This document shows positions 17,443-25,611 of a DNA stretch of 40,297 nt, in pieces. Position 1 is the stretch's first letter; every line of letters starts with the position of its first letter. The stretch is from an uncultured Anaerolineae bacterium. GTDB taxonomy: Bacteria > Chloroflexota > Anaerolineae > Anaerolineales > Villigracilaceae. The notes below the pieces were generated by a model. The model worked only from the letters and a program-made list of their open reading frames with translations. It did no database searches and was not told where the DNA came from. The stretch is from NCBI GenBank assembly GCA_903846015.1, contig CAIMZS010000124.1:1-40297 (forward strand), given 5' to 3'. The translations under genes were made by a program, and so were the position numbers.

Positions 17443-19665
17443 ATGTTTTCTGCAGCTCAATACCATTTCACTATCATTGCAGACTTTGGATTTGTTATTA
17501 TGGCATCCGCAATTATCCTGATTATTACCATCCCGGTTGTATTTATCATCCTGTTGATCGCAAATAAAAACAGGATCAGACCTGGCGCGCCAAGTTTGAT
17601 CCTGTTTGGGTTGGCTTTGCTATTTGCTGCCAGCGCAAATTTGCTGTTTTATCGAGTTGGGCGTTCGGGTGAATCGCTATTATTTTCACTAGGTTTGCTC
17701 AGCTTATCGATTGGCTATACAGCCATATTGACGTTTGTGATTCAATACATCCATTATGAAGGCAGGATCACCCGGCTTAATATCTTCCTGTTGGCGCTGG
17801 AACCCGTGGTCACACAGGTTTTGTTTTGGAGCAATCAGGGCAGGCTCTTTACCATCACGGAAATAAGCTCAGAGGGGATAAGATCGCTGTTGATCGAAAG
17901 CCCCTGGCTGAACGTTCATACCTTTTATGCAGATTGTTTGATGCTGACCGCATTTTTTCTGCTGCTACGCGATTTTAATTCCAGGTCGCTGGCTTACCGT
18001 CATCAAGTCAAATTCATTTTGATCGGGATTGGCATGTCAGTGACATTAAACCATTTGTTTATTTCTTCCAACGTGCTCAGCTCACAGGAGTGGAAGCTGG
18101 TGCCTCTTCTGATTACCGGCGTGTTGTTTTGCATGGGTTTTTTCAGAGCAGGTATTTTGGAGATTGTCCCGATTGCGCGTGAGAGCGTGGTCGAAAACAT
18201 GGCTGATGGCTGGATTGTGCTGGATAAAGACAACCGCATTGTGGATATCAATGCTTCCGCCGAGAGAATAGTCGGTCTCACGCGTAAGGAGCTATCGGGT
18301 AAGCCCGCTGCCCAGTATTTGAGCAATTGGCCGAATGTATTAAACAGTCTGAACGATGCGCACGAAATGGATATCAAGGGCAGTGTCCAAAGAGGCGATG
18401 ATTGGCTCTATCTCAATATCCATATTTCCACTTTGAATGACTCCACAAACCGGGAATTTGGAAAGTTGATCGTCTGGCGCGATATCACTGCGCGCCGGCT
18501 CTCGGAAGATGCCCGCCAGCGCGCGCGCGATGAAGTCTTTATTTTATTGCATTCGATCACCAGCGCAGCCAGCCGCGCCTTGAACCTGGATGATTTTCTT
18601 TCAGAAACCATTTTACAGATTGTTTATTCATCCAACAGCCAATCCATTGCTGTATATCTTTTTGATGAAGCGGAGCGCTCTACCCGCCAACGTAAATTGA
18701 TTCTGACAGCCCATCACGGTCTTCCTATTTCTTATGAAAGCGGAATGGAGGTTGAGCCCGAAAGAATGGAGCTGTTCGCCAGGGTTCTTGCGCAAAAGAA
18801 GCCCTTGTTGGTTCCGGATGTACAATTCGATATCCGTTTGCCGGCGGTGGTGAGTGAACATGAGGATATGTGCTTGCTGGTTATTCCCATCCAGGTGGAT
18901 GAGATTGCGTTTGGTGTGATTTGCTTGACGAAAAGCGGCTCACCTGTTTACATAGCCGATGAAATTACCCGCTTGACTACCGTCACTGATGAAATTGCAT
19001 CATTTATATACAGCAACCGCCAGCGCCAATTATCCATTGCCCTGGCAGAGAGACAGCGCCTGGTGCGTGACCTGCACGACTCCGTTACCCAAAAGCTGAG
19101 CGAGCTGGTGGTGTTGGCAGAAGCCACCAGGAGCGGTATCCAGGCTGGTAAACTCGATACGCCCGGGCAGTTTATAGCCCTGATGGCCGACAGCGCGAGG
19201 CAGGCGCTTAAAGAAATGCGGCTTTTTATGTACCAGCTGCAGCCGGTCGACTTTCAGCGTGATGGATTGGCGACCGTTTTAAGGGACCGCCTGCTTGCAG
19301 TGGAAGCGCATGCCGGTATCGACACAAATTTGCACAGAGATAAAGATTTTTCACTGGAAATGGAACAGGAAATTGCTTTTTATTTTATTGCGCAGGAGGC
19401 TCTCAATAATGTTTTGAAACATGCCGGGGCCAAAAAGGTGAATGTTTTGCTCAGGCAGACTAAATTATCCAATATCCTGGAAATTGAAGATAATGGTCAT
19501 GGCTTTGATCCGGGGCAACCCAATTCTGGCGGTATTGGCTTGCGCTCGATGCGGGAGCGCGCCGCTATCATCGGTGGAAAATTGAAAATCTCATCGTCGC
19601 CCGAAAAAGGCACCAGGGTGATCGTCACCGTAAAGCGCAACAAAAAAAATGAGGATGGCTATTAA
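17443..19665 (+). CDS. Membrane histidine kinase, 7TM-PAS-GAF-HisKA_3 (NarL type)
   Basis: 740 aa. The first 240 residues hold about seven hydrophobic segments, like the 7TM histidine-kinase sensor module. Then come PAS (about 245-350, VVENMADGWIVLDKDNRIVD), GAF (about 365-525), the dimerisation/phosphoacceptor domain with His545 in RQRLVRDLHDSVTQ, and an ATPase domain with N box QEALNNVLKHA and G boxes EDNGHGFDP and GGIGLRSMRERA. It should detect a membrane or redox-type signal and phosphorylate the regulator encoded 2 bases downstream. The ligand is not predictable. Confidence 0.92.
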   Translation: MFSAAQYHFTIIADFGFVIMASAIILIITIPVVFIILLIANKNRIRPGAPSLILFGLALLFAASANLLFYRVGRSGESLLFSLGLLSLSIGYTAILTFVIQYIHYEGRITRLNIFLLALEPVVTQVLFWSNQGRLFTITEISSEGIRSLLIESPWLNVHTFYADCLMLTAFFLLLRDFNSRSLAYRHQVKFILIGIGMSVTLNHLFISSNVLSSQEWKLVPLLITGVLFCMGFFRAGILEIVPIARESVVENMADGWIVLDKDNRIVDINASAERIVGLTRKELSGKPAAQYLSNWPNVLNSLNDAHEMDIKGSVQRGDDWLYLNIHISTLNDSTNREFGKLIVWRDITARRLSEDARQRARDEVFILLHSITSAASRALNLDDFLSETILQIVYSSNSQSIAVYLFDEAERSTRQRKLILTAHHGLPISYESGMEVEPERMELFARVLAQKKPLLVPDVQFDIRLPAVVSEHEDMCLLVIPIQVDEIAFGVICLTKSGSPVYIADEITRLTTVTDEIASFIYSNRQRQLSIALAERQRLVRDLHDSVTQKLSELVVLAEATRSGIQAGKLDTPGQFIALMADSARQALKEMRLFMYQLQPVDFQRDGLATVLRDRLLAVEAHAGIDTNLHRDKDFSLEMEQEIAFYFIAQEALNNVLKHAGAKKVNVLLRQTKLSNILEIEDNGHGFDPGQPNSGGIGLRSMRERAAIIGGKLKISSSPEKGTRVIVTVKRNKKNEDGY

Positions 19666-19667
19666 AA

Positions 19668-20381
19668 ATGAAAATAATTCGTATCGTTATTGCGGACGAC
19701 CATCCTGTCATTCGGCTGGGATTGTCTGCCTCCATCGAACATCAATCGGATATGAAGGTGGTGGGGCAGGCTGGCAACGGGCTGGAAGCCCTGGCAGTGG
19801 TGAAGCACGAAAGACCGGATGTCATCCTGCTCGATTTGTCCATGCCAATACTGGGTGGTCTTGATGCTATCCCGCGCATTCTTGAAACTTCTCCAGAAAC
19901 GAAAATCCTGGTGTTGACGAGTACGGCTGAGTCAGATCAGGTCATCAGAGTGCTCCAGGCGGGCGCCTCAGGCTATATTCTCAAGTATGCCGAATTCGAA
20001 AGGTTATGGGAGGCTATTCGCACAGTGGCGGATGGACAACAATACCTGAATCCAGCCATCGCTTTCCGGCTGGTGCATGAAATGATTCCGAAGTCTGATG
20101 TTTCGAAGCCCGAGCCTCCGAAGCCCGATGTTCCGAAGCCAGAGTCATCCAGGGCTAATGCTTTACCCAAACTTACCGGGCGCGAAACCCAAACATTGCT
20201 GTTGTTGGCGCAGGGCAAGAGCAATGACGAGATTGCCGAGAAAATGGTGATCAAAACAGATTCGGCTGCAAAAAACGTCGGTAATTTATTACGGAAGCTC
20301 AACCTGGAAAACCGCACCCAGGCCGCGCTTTATGCCGTCAATAATGGACTGGTCAACGCGGATGATTCTTTCAAGAAATAA
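19668..20381 (+). CDS. LuxR/NarL-type response regulator
   Basis: 237 aa. The receiver domain (1-120) has acidic pocket Asp10/Asp11, phosphoacceptor Asp56 (ILLDLSMP) and Lys106. A Pro/Lys/Asp-rich linker with repeated KPE/KPD units (about 142-163) joins it to the LuxR helix-turn-helix ([20 protein letters not shown], about 170-230). In this family the usual second-helix sequence S-x-x-T-V-K-x-H is changed here to [11 protein letters not shown], which may alter DNA specificity. It is the partner of the preceding kinase. Its 3' end overlaps lysX on the other strand by 52 bases. Confidence 0.93.
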   Translation: MKIIRIVIADDHPVIRLGLSASIEHQSDMKVVGQAGNGLEALAVVKHERPDVILLDLSMPILGGLDAIPRILETSPETKILVLTSTAESDQVIRVLQAGASGYILKYAEFERLWEAIRTVADGQQYLNPAIAFRLVHEMIPKSDVSKPEPPKPDVPKPESSRANALPKLTGRETQTLLLLAQGKSNDEIAEKMVIKTDSAAKNVGNLLRKLNLENRTQAALYAVNNGLVNADDSFKK

Positions 20382-21256
20382 CGTCTCGGCTGGGTTCCGG
20401 CTCGCTTCCTCTTGTGGGTATGTGCCTGTTCCAGCACATAATCCACCATTTTTTCCGGGATGTTCACTCCGGTAGTGGTGATGCTGTTGCGAAATTCCAT
20501 GGTGTGATTGATTTCGTTGATGGTCAGCCCGCTTTCGGTCTCGAAGAGATCAAGCGCCAGCAGACCGCCGCCGACAGCCCGCGCTGCGCGCCGGCACAGA
20601 TCGGCAATTTCGTCCGTGATTGGGCAGTTCGATGCGATCCCGCCACGTGCGGTGTTGGTGATCCAGCTGTCCGATGAGCGGTAAATCGCGCAAATTGGTT
20701 CTTCACCGATCACGAAGGCGCGGATGTCGCGCCCGGGTTTGTTGATATATTCTTGAACATAAAAAACCTGGTGGTTTACCCCCAGGGTAGCTTTATGTTC
20801 GATCAACGCCTCGGCAGTTGAGCGGTTATCCACCTTGGCGAGTAATCTTCCCCACGACCCAACAACCGGTTTGAGCACGCACGGATAACCGATGGCCTCC
20901 ACGGCTGCCAGCGCGGCTTCCTCGTCAAAGGCCATCAACACACGCGGGGTTGGGATGCCCTCGCGCGCCAAAAGCTGGCTGGTGACATATTTATCCCCGC
21001 AGCGCTCTGCCACCACGGATGGGTTGACTACCGGGATGCCGTGCGCCTCGAAGATGCGCGAAATATACAGCCCGCGTGAGTACGAGATTGAACGTTCAAA
21101 GACGACATCGACGGCGTCCGGCAGTTCTGAAATGTCAAAGAAGCGTTCGCCATCCATGATGCGTACGATTTCCACATCCGGGCGGCGGCTTAATTCTTCC
21201 AGTAATAATTTTTCTTCAGTACGTAAGCGGGTCATTAAAATTCCAACTCGGGTCAT
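20330..21256 (-). CDS. lysX: LysX, alpha-aminoadipate-LysW ligase (ATP-grasp)
   Basis: 308 aa, RimK-type ATP-grasp enzyme. The segments [64 protein letters not shown] and [12 protein letters not shown] match LysX of the aminoadipate lysine pathway; the last is diagnostic against ArgX/RimK relatives as I recall. It would link the amino group of alpha-aminoadipate to the carrier protein LysW. It lies just downstream of a homocitrate synthase, the pathway's first step. LysW itself and the later enzymes are not in the window. The C-terminal 25 residues ([18 protein letters not shown]...) exceed the usual length and are encoded antisense to the response-regulator gene. AAGGAT precedes the ATG by 8 bases. 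Confidence 0.9.
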   Translation of the reverse strand: MTRVGILMTRLRTEEKLLLEELSRRPDVEIVRIMDGERFFDISELPDAVDVVFERSISYSRGLYISRIFEAHGIPVVNPSVVAERCGDKYVTSQLLAREGIPTPRVLMAFDEEAALAAVEAIGYPCVLKPVVGSWGRLLAKVDNRSTAEALIEHKATLGVNHQVFYVQEYINKPGRDIRAFVIGEEPICAIYRSSDSWITNTARGGIASNCPITDEIADLCRRAARAVGGGLLALDLFETESGLTINEINHTMEFRNSITTTGVNIPEKMVDYVLEQAHTHKRKRAGTQPRRYFLKESSALTSPLLTA

Positions 21257-21260
21257 GGCA

Positions 21261-21389
21261 TTATCCTTTTTTTGTGAATGAATGTTTCAAGAGTTCGCGG
21301 GGATAAGTTCCCTGCTCAAAACGAGAAAGTTGGATGAAGCCAACTCCATCCTTAGTGCACCAGGGCTTGCGCTCATAAGCGGAGCTCAT
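21261..21389 (-). CDS. Possible 42-aa ORF between homocitrate synthase and lysX
   Basis: An ATG-initiated frame fills the gap exactly: it starts 6 bases after the homocitrate synthase stop and ends 4 bases before the lysX start. The product begins [20 protein letters not shown] and is basic at its C-terminus. It is not LysW: there are no CxxC zinc motifs and no EDWGE end. No ribosome-binding site is obvious, so it would depend on translational coupling. A frame of this length by chance is quite possible, hence low confidence. Confidence 0.3.
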   Translation of the reverse strand: MSSAYERKPWCTKDGVGFIQLSRFEQGTYPRELLKHSFTKKG

Positions 21390-21395
21390 GTCAAT

Positions 21396-22799
21396 TTATG
21401 AGAGATTCTGGCTGCCTCCACTGCTGCTGCGGGTGTATTTTTTCAGGATGACGCGGGTTTCGGTGCGTTTGACACCCGTAACGGTGCGCAGCTCTTCGAT
21501 AAGGTTGTTCAGCGCCATCACGTTCTCTACGTTTACAAGTGCGCTGATGTCATATTCGCCGGTGACCTCGTAAACATTGCTGACATTTGTAAAACTGCGC
21601 AGGCGGCGCACGACCGCGGAAGTGTAGACATGCGACTCAACCTCCAGCATCACCAGCGCGTTGATGTCGTGCGGGATGACGTCGATCTCCCTGCCTGTTA
21701 CCTGCTCGGCGATCTCGATAATATCGGTATCAAACAGTTGTTTGCGGTTATCACCCATGTTTTTGATGCGCATGACGATCACTTCCAGCTCGGCTGGGCT
21801 GACTGCAATGCTATATTCCTCCAGGCGAGCTGCCACGGCGCTCTTACCCGTGTATTTGTCGATAACGATCTTGCGCTCGCGCCCGATCATGGCGGGGTCA
21901 AAGGGTTCATAAGTGCGCGGATCCTTGAGAATCCCGTTGGTATGCACGCCGCTTTTGTGTGTGAAGGCGTTTTGCCCGGTGATGGGTTTGTTGGGGGCCA
22001 GAAAGAAACCTGAGACCTTTTCAAGGTAGGATGAAATCTGCACTAACGGCTGGATATTGAATTTGCGCTCATCTTCAAAGTTGTGGAAGGCCATTACTGT
22101 TTCCGCCAGGTCCGGGATGCCCACCCTTTCGCCCAGCCCGTTGACGGTGGTGTGGATGCAGTCCGCCCCGGCGCGGATGCCCGCCATGGCATTGGCGAGT
22201 GCCAGCCCATAGTCGTTGTGGCAGTGCAGGTCAATTTTGCACGACAGCAGCCGTTGGCGCAGCGCGGATACGCGTTCAAACATGATGTGCGGCTGCATAA
22301 TGCCGAGTGTATCGGCAAAACTGATGCGGTCGGCGCCAGCCTGGATGGCGGCATTACAGACCTGCACCAGGAAGTCGAAATCGGTGCGGGTGGCATCTTC
22401 GGGGGTGTAGCGCACCTTTAATCCCAGGCTGCGCGCATAGGCGATATGTTCGCAGATCAGATCAAGGGCCTGGTCCTGAGTCTTATGCAGCTTGGCATCC
22501 AGGTGGATTTTCGATGTGGCGTAAAAAATGGCGACACGGTGTGCGCCGCAGTTCTTCGCCCTGTCTATGCTGGGGCGTGATGCGACTGAATGAGCGATGA
22601 TCTCTGCCTTCAACCCCAACCCTGCGATCCGTTCGATGGCTTTTGCAACGCTTGGTGATACGGATGGGTCGCCAGCCTCGATCATGTCCACGCCGATCTG
22701 ATCCAGCATGCGGGCAATTTCGATTTTTTCATCGATGGTAAAGTTGACATAGGCGGTCTGTTCGCCTTCGCGCAGGGTGGTGTCCAAAATTTCGACCAT
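21396..22799 (-). CDS. lysS: Homocitrate synthase with C-terminal RAM domain
   Basis: 467 aa. The DRE-TIM barrel shows DTTLREGEQT (6-15), the metal site HCHNDYG (192-198) and NGLGERVG (220-227). It is followed by the LeuA-type linker domains with HKSGVHTNGI (281-290). Residues about 383-455 (LEVESHVYTSAVVRRLRSF and following) form an Lrp/AsnC-type ligand-binding (RAM) domain, not the LeuA regulatory domain. Adjacent lysX argues for homocitrate synthase (acetyl-CoA plus 2-oxoglutarate) over isopropylmalate or citramalate synthase. Archaeal homocitrate synthases with a RAM domain are known, so the domain may sense lysine here. Transcription is probably set by the upstream attenuator. Confidence 0.85.
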   Translation of the reverse strand: MVEILDTTLREGEQTAYVNFTIDEKIEIARMLDQIGVDMIEAGDPSVSPSVAKAIERIAGLGLKAEIIAHSVASRPSIDRAKNCGAHRVAIFYATSKIHLDAKLHKTQDQALDLICEHIAYARSLGLKVRYTPEDATRTDFDFLVQVCNAAIQAGADRISFADTLGIMQPHIMFERVSALRQRLLSCKIDLHCHNDYGLALANAMAGIRAGADCIHTTVNGLGERVGIPDLAETVMAFHNFEDERKFNIQPLVQISSYLEKVSGFFLAPNKPITGQNAFTHKSGVHTNGILKDPRTYEPFDPAMIGRERKIVIDKYTGKSAVAARLEEYSIAVSPAELEVIVMRIKNMGDNRKQLFDTDIIEIAEQVTGREIDVIPHDINALVMLEVESHVYTSAVVRRLRSFTNVSNVYEVTGEYDISALVNVENVMALNNLIEELRTVTGVKRTETRVILKKYTRSSSGGSQNLS

Positions 22800-22820
22800 G
22801 AATGTTGTGCTCCTTCTTTG

Positions 22821-22843
22821 CCCGTGCAGAACCGGGTACCATG
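22821..22843 (+). repeat. Dispersed repeat copy (variant B)
   Basis: CCCGTGCAGAACCGGGTACC plus ATG is identical to the inverted copy at 26502-26526 over 23 bases. It lies between the attenuator hairpin and the homocitrate synthase start, in the leader RNA. Confidence 0.8.
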
Positions 22844-22872
22844 TTTGTGTTGTGACGCCAGAAAGATGCCCG

Positions 22873-22909
22873 GAAAATAAAAACGCGCTCTCCGATGTCG
22901 GAGAGCGCG
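22873..22909 (-). terminator. Intrinsic terminator (attenuator) before homocitrate synthase
   Basis: On the minus strand a perfect 12-bp GC-rich stem (CGCGCTCTCCGA / TCGGAGAGCGCG, 22884-22909) is followed directly by TTTTTATTTT. It lies downstream of a promoter and leader ORF and about 74 bases before the coding start, so it acts as an attenuator unless it is bypassed. It is also about 215 bases beyond the glnA stop and would end read-through from glnA. Confidence 0.88.
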
Positions 22910-22943
22910 CTGGTTACAGGGGATGAACGGGCAGGTTGACTGC

Positions 22944-22998
22944 CGGTGATCTTATGAAATCCTGTTTAACCAACAAATGCCCACAAATCCGATCACCG
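22944..22998 (-). promoter_or_regulatory. Leader RNA stem around the leader-ORF stop codon
   Basis: An 8-bp perfect inverted repeat (CGGTGATC 22944-22951 / GATCACCG 22991-22998) encloses the last codons of the leader ORF. It is followed by a small GGCAG/CTGCC stem. A ribosome on the leader ORF would disrupt it. I could not find a clear antiterminator that pairs with the terminator arm. Confidence 0.45.
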
Positions 22999-23065
22999 AA
23001 GTAATGGAAGTGGGCTGTCGCTTAGCCTTGGCCTCATAAGCAGTTGGAGTAAAAACGTTTTTCAT
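22952..23065 (-). CDS. Putative 37-aa leader peptide for the lysine genes
   Basis: ATG-initiated frame beginning MKNVFTPTAYEAKAKRQPTS and ending in NRIS. It lies between a strong promoter and an intrinsic terminator in front of homocitrate synthase. The ATG is only about 4 bases from the expected transcription start and lacks a ribosome-binding site, so it would be translated from a nearly leaderless mRNA. Lys codons occur at positions 2, 13 and 15; there is no long Lys run, so classical lysine-starvation stalling is not obvious. The peptide may instead couple translation to RNA folding. Confidence 0.5.
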   Translation of the reverse strand: MKNVFTPTAYEAKAKRQPTSITSVIGFVGICWLNRIS

Positions 23066-23075
23066 AATGGCGGCA

Positions 23076-23104
23076 TTTATACTTGTCATTATCTCATTTG
23101 TCAA
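23076..23104 (-). promoter_or_regulatory. Strong sigma70-type promoter for leader/homocitrate synthase
   Basis: TTGACA (23099-23104) and TATAAA (23076-23081) are separated by exactly 17 bases on the minus strand. This lies 22 bases after the glnA stop codon. Predicted start of transcription is near 23069. Confidence 0.8.
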
Positions 23105-23125
23105 GAATAAAAGCGGGGCAATTTC

Positions 23126-24466
23126 TCAATACACCGGCAAATACTTTTCCAGTTCCCAGCCGGTCACTTCCAGGCGGTAATCTTCCCATTCCAGTCTTTT
23201 AGCGCTGATAAAGCGCTCAAAGGTGTGCGCGCCTAATGCTGCGCGGATGACATCATCGTTCTCCATCGCGTCCAGGGCCTGACTTAAGGATTTGGGCAGG
23301 ATGGCCTGCGAGACCTTGCTGTGCGTATCGAGCAAGTAGATATTCTCATCGGCGGCATCCGGAACCGGAAGTTCGCGGCGGATGCCGTCCAGACCGGCCG
23401 CCAGCATTACGGCAAAGGCCAGGTAGGGATTGCAGCTTGGGTCCGGGTTGCGCAGCTCAATGCGGGTGGTCTGAGTGGATGTGGCGCGCGGAACGCGGAT
23501 CAGGGCTGAGCGGTTGATGCGCGCCCAACTGATGGCGACCGGGGCTTCATAACCTGCCACCAATCGTTTGTATGAATTGACCAGCGGTGCCAGGATGGCG
23601 CACATCCCCTTGGCGTGAGCCAGTTGACCGGCGATGAAGTGCTTGGCAATTTTGGAGAGACCATGCGCGTCACCGGGGTCGCCGAAGGCATTTTGCCCCG
23701 AGGCCAGGTAGGTCAGGCTCTGGTGGATATGCATGCCGCTGCCGTTGACGCCGCGAATGGGCTTGGGCAAGAAGGTGCAGTACAGCCCATTTTGCTGCGC
23801 AATGATCTTGAGCGCCACCCGCATGGTGACGGCGCTGTCGGCGGTGGTCAGTGCATCTGAATAATGAAGATCAATTTCCTGTTGGCCGTGGGCACTTTCG
23901 TGGTGCATCGCGTCCACGCGGATGCCGAAATTTTTCAGCGCGGCGGTCATCTGGCGGCGCAAACCGGCCGCCATGTCGGAGGGGGCATCGAAATAGCTGG
24001 CGCTGTCGTGCGGCACCGGCGGGATAAGCCTGCCGTCCGGGCCGGGTTTAAGCAGGAAAAACTCCAATTCAGGGCCGGTATTGTAGCGGAAGCCCAAGCC
24101 TTCAGCCTGGGCGATGGCGCGTTTCAATACGGAGCGCGGGTCACCCTGAAAGGGCTGCCCATCGGGGGTATATACATCACAGATCAGGCGCGCCGTGGCG
24201 TCCTCACCGCTCAACCACGGCAAGATCGAAAAGGTGGAGGCTTCTGGCTGCAGATGCATGTCACTTTCTGCCACGCGCGCAAAACTTTCGATGGAGGAAC
24301 CATCGAACCAGATGCCTTTTTCCAGGGCTTCGTGTAGTTGATCGGACGGAATGGTGACATTCTTGACGATGCCGACCACATCGGTAAACTGCAGGTCGAT
24401 GAATTTTATTTGGGCCTGCTGTGCCTGACCGGTGATTTCTGTGATGATCTCTGGGGAAATGTTCAT
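23126..24466 (-). CDS. glnA: Glutamine synthetase, type I
   Basis: 446 aa, the length of short (alpha-type) GSI. Seen: IWFDGSSIESF near the N-terminus, metal and glutamate site YNTGPELEFFLL, HHESAHGQQEIDL, ATP-binding NGSGMHIHQS, ARINRSALIRVPR and the C-terminal block ending EKYLPVY. It condenses ammonia and glutamate using ATP. The gene lies in a region with glutamate synthase and an amino-acid permease. No strong ribosome-binding site precedes the ATG. It is upstream of, and on the same strand as, the lysine genes but is separated from them by their own promoter. Confidence 0.95.
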   Translation of the reverse strand: MNISPEIITEITGQAQQAQIKFIDLQFTDVVGIVKNVTIPSDQLHEALEKGIWFDGSSIESFARVAESDMHLQPEASTFSILPWLSGEDATARLICDVYTPDGQPFQGDPRSVLKRAIAQAEGLGFRYNTGPELEFFLLKPGPDGRLIPPVPHDSASYFDAPSDMAAGLRRQMTAALKNFGIRVDAMHHESAHGQQEIDLHYSDALTTADSAVTMRVALKIIAQQNGLYCTFLPKPIRGVNGSGMHIHQSLTYLASGQNAFGDPGDAHGLSKIAKHFIAGQLAHAKGMCAILAPLVNSYKRLVAGYEAPVAISWARINRSALIRVPRATSTQTTRIELRNPDPSCNPYLAFAVMLAAGLDGIRRELPVPDAADENIYLLDTHSKVSQAILPKSLSQALDAMENDDVIRAALGAHTFERFISAKRLEWEDYRLEVTGWELEKYLPVY

Positions 24467-24597
24467 GGATACTCTGTATTTTTTACTTTACGCGGTGGTT
24501 GTGCTTTTAAGGACTGCCAGCGAAAGGCTTAACAGGATGCCAGGATGGGGATGATAAACAGGGCTCTGACGTGTTTTTTTGCCGGGGCTATCGAAAT

Positions 24598-25611
24598 TTA
24601 TCGAAGTCTTTGCAGCGCCAGGGCCAGCGCCACAATGACCGCCATGATGAGAATCGCTATTCCAACGGCTTTGATGACTTGCGATTGCAGCATGGATGGG
24701 CCGTTGCTGGGTGATTTCTTTTCCATTTTATCGAGAATGGCGAGGTCGACGGTTTCTGGATCGTCGAAAGCCTCCATCAGTGCCGTCATGCTGGGGAAGC
24801 GTTCTTCAGGATCGCGTGCCAGGGAGCGGGCGGTAATGGCGGCCAAAGCTGGCGTAATGGCCGGGTTGGCGCGGTCCAGACGCGGGGCGGGATGGTTGAG
24901 ATGCTGTGCCATCACTGCCATGGTTGAATCACCCGTGAAGGGCGTTGTTCCGGAAAGCAATTCATAAAGGATGGTGCCCAGCGCGTAAATATCGGTGCGC
25001 TGATCGCCGCGTTGGCCTTCAATCTGTTCGGGGGCCATGTAATCCGGGGTGCCCATTACGGCGGACAGGTTGGAGTAGGTCACGCGGTGCGAGCCCCTGG
25101 TCAGTGCCAGGCCGAAATCCATGATCACGGGTTGGCCCTGCGATGTGACCAGGATATTTTCTGGTTTTAGATCGCGGTGGATGACGCCGTTTTGATGGCA
25201 GTAGGCCATGCCGTCGGCAATTTTTCGGATCAGGGCAACCGCCTGTTCGGGTAGGAAGGGCTGCGCGCTGGAATTTATCAGCTCCCTCAAGGATTGTCCG
25301 TTGACAAATTCAGTTACCAGGTAGGGGATGCGGTTGTACTTGCCGGAGCCCATCCCGCGCAAAATGGCCGGGTGGGAAAGGGTATTCAAAACTTCCAGCT
25401 CGCGTTGGAAGCGTTCGTACTGGGCCGGGTCGCCGATCATGGATTGGTCCGGTACCTTGATGGCAACATCACAGCGGCGCACCACGTCATAGGCCCGGTA
25501 AATATCACTCATGCCCCCCTGGGCCAGGTGTGCTTGGATCTGGTATTGATCGAATTGGTCGCCAATTTGTAGCATTCTGTCGGAAATTATAGCATGATTG
25601 TTCATGTTCAT
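24598..25611 (-). CDS. Ser/Thr protein kinase with C-terminal membrane anchor
   Basis: 337 aa. Kinase domain about 22-285: Gly-rich loop LAQGGMSDIY, Lys52 (VAIKVPD), catalytic HRDLKPEN (145-152), DFG (165-167) and MAPEQ. A single membrane helix (about 312-333, VIKAVGIAILIMAVIVALAL) ends in a short QRLR tail, so no extracellular sensor such as PASTA is present. The start overlaps the stop of the upstream PP2C gene by 4 bases (ATGA), a sign of coupled translation. The pair probably controls reversible phosphorylation; the location beside glnA is suggestive only. Confidence 0.93.
   Translation of the reverse strand: MNMNNHAIISDRMLQIGDQFDQYQIQAHLAQGGMSDIYRAYDVVRRCDVAIKVPDQSMIGDPAQYERFQRELEVLNTLSHPAILRGMGSGKYNRIPYLVTEFVNGQSLRELINSSAQPFLPEQAVALIRKIADGMAYCHQNGVIHRDLKPENILVTSQGQPVIMDFGLALTRGSHRVTYSNLSAVMGTPDYMAPEQIEGQRGDQRTDIYALGTILYELLSGTTPFTGDSTMAVMAQHLNHPAPRLDRANPAITPALAAITARSLARDPEERFPSMTALMEAFDDPETVDLAILDKMEKKSPSNGPSMLQSQVIKAVGIAILIMAVIVALALALQRLR

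Noticed and set aside
21257..21395. LysW carrier-protein gene expected next to lysX
   Set aside because: The gap holds only a 42-codon frame without CxxC motifs or the EDWGE C-terminus; LysW must be encoded elsewhere.
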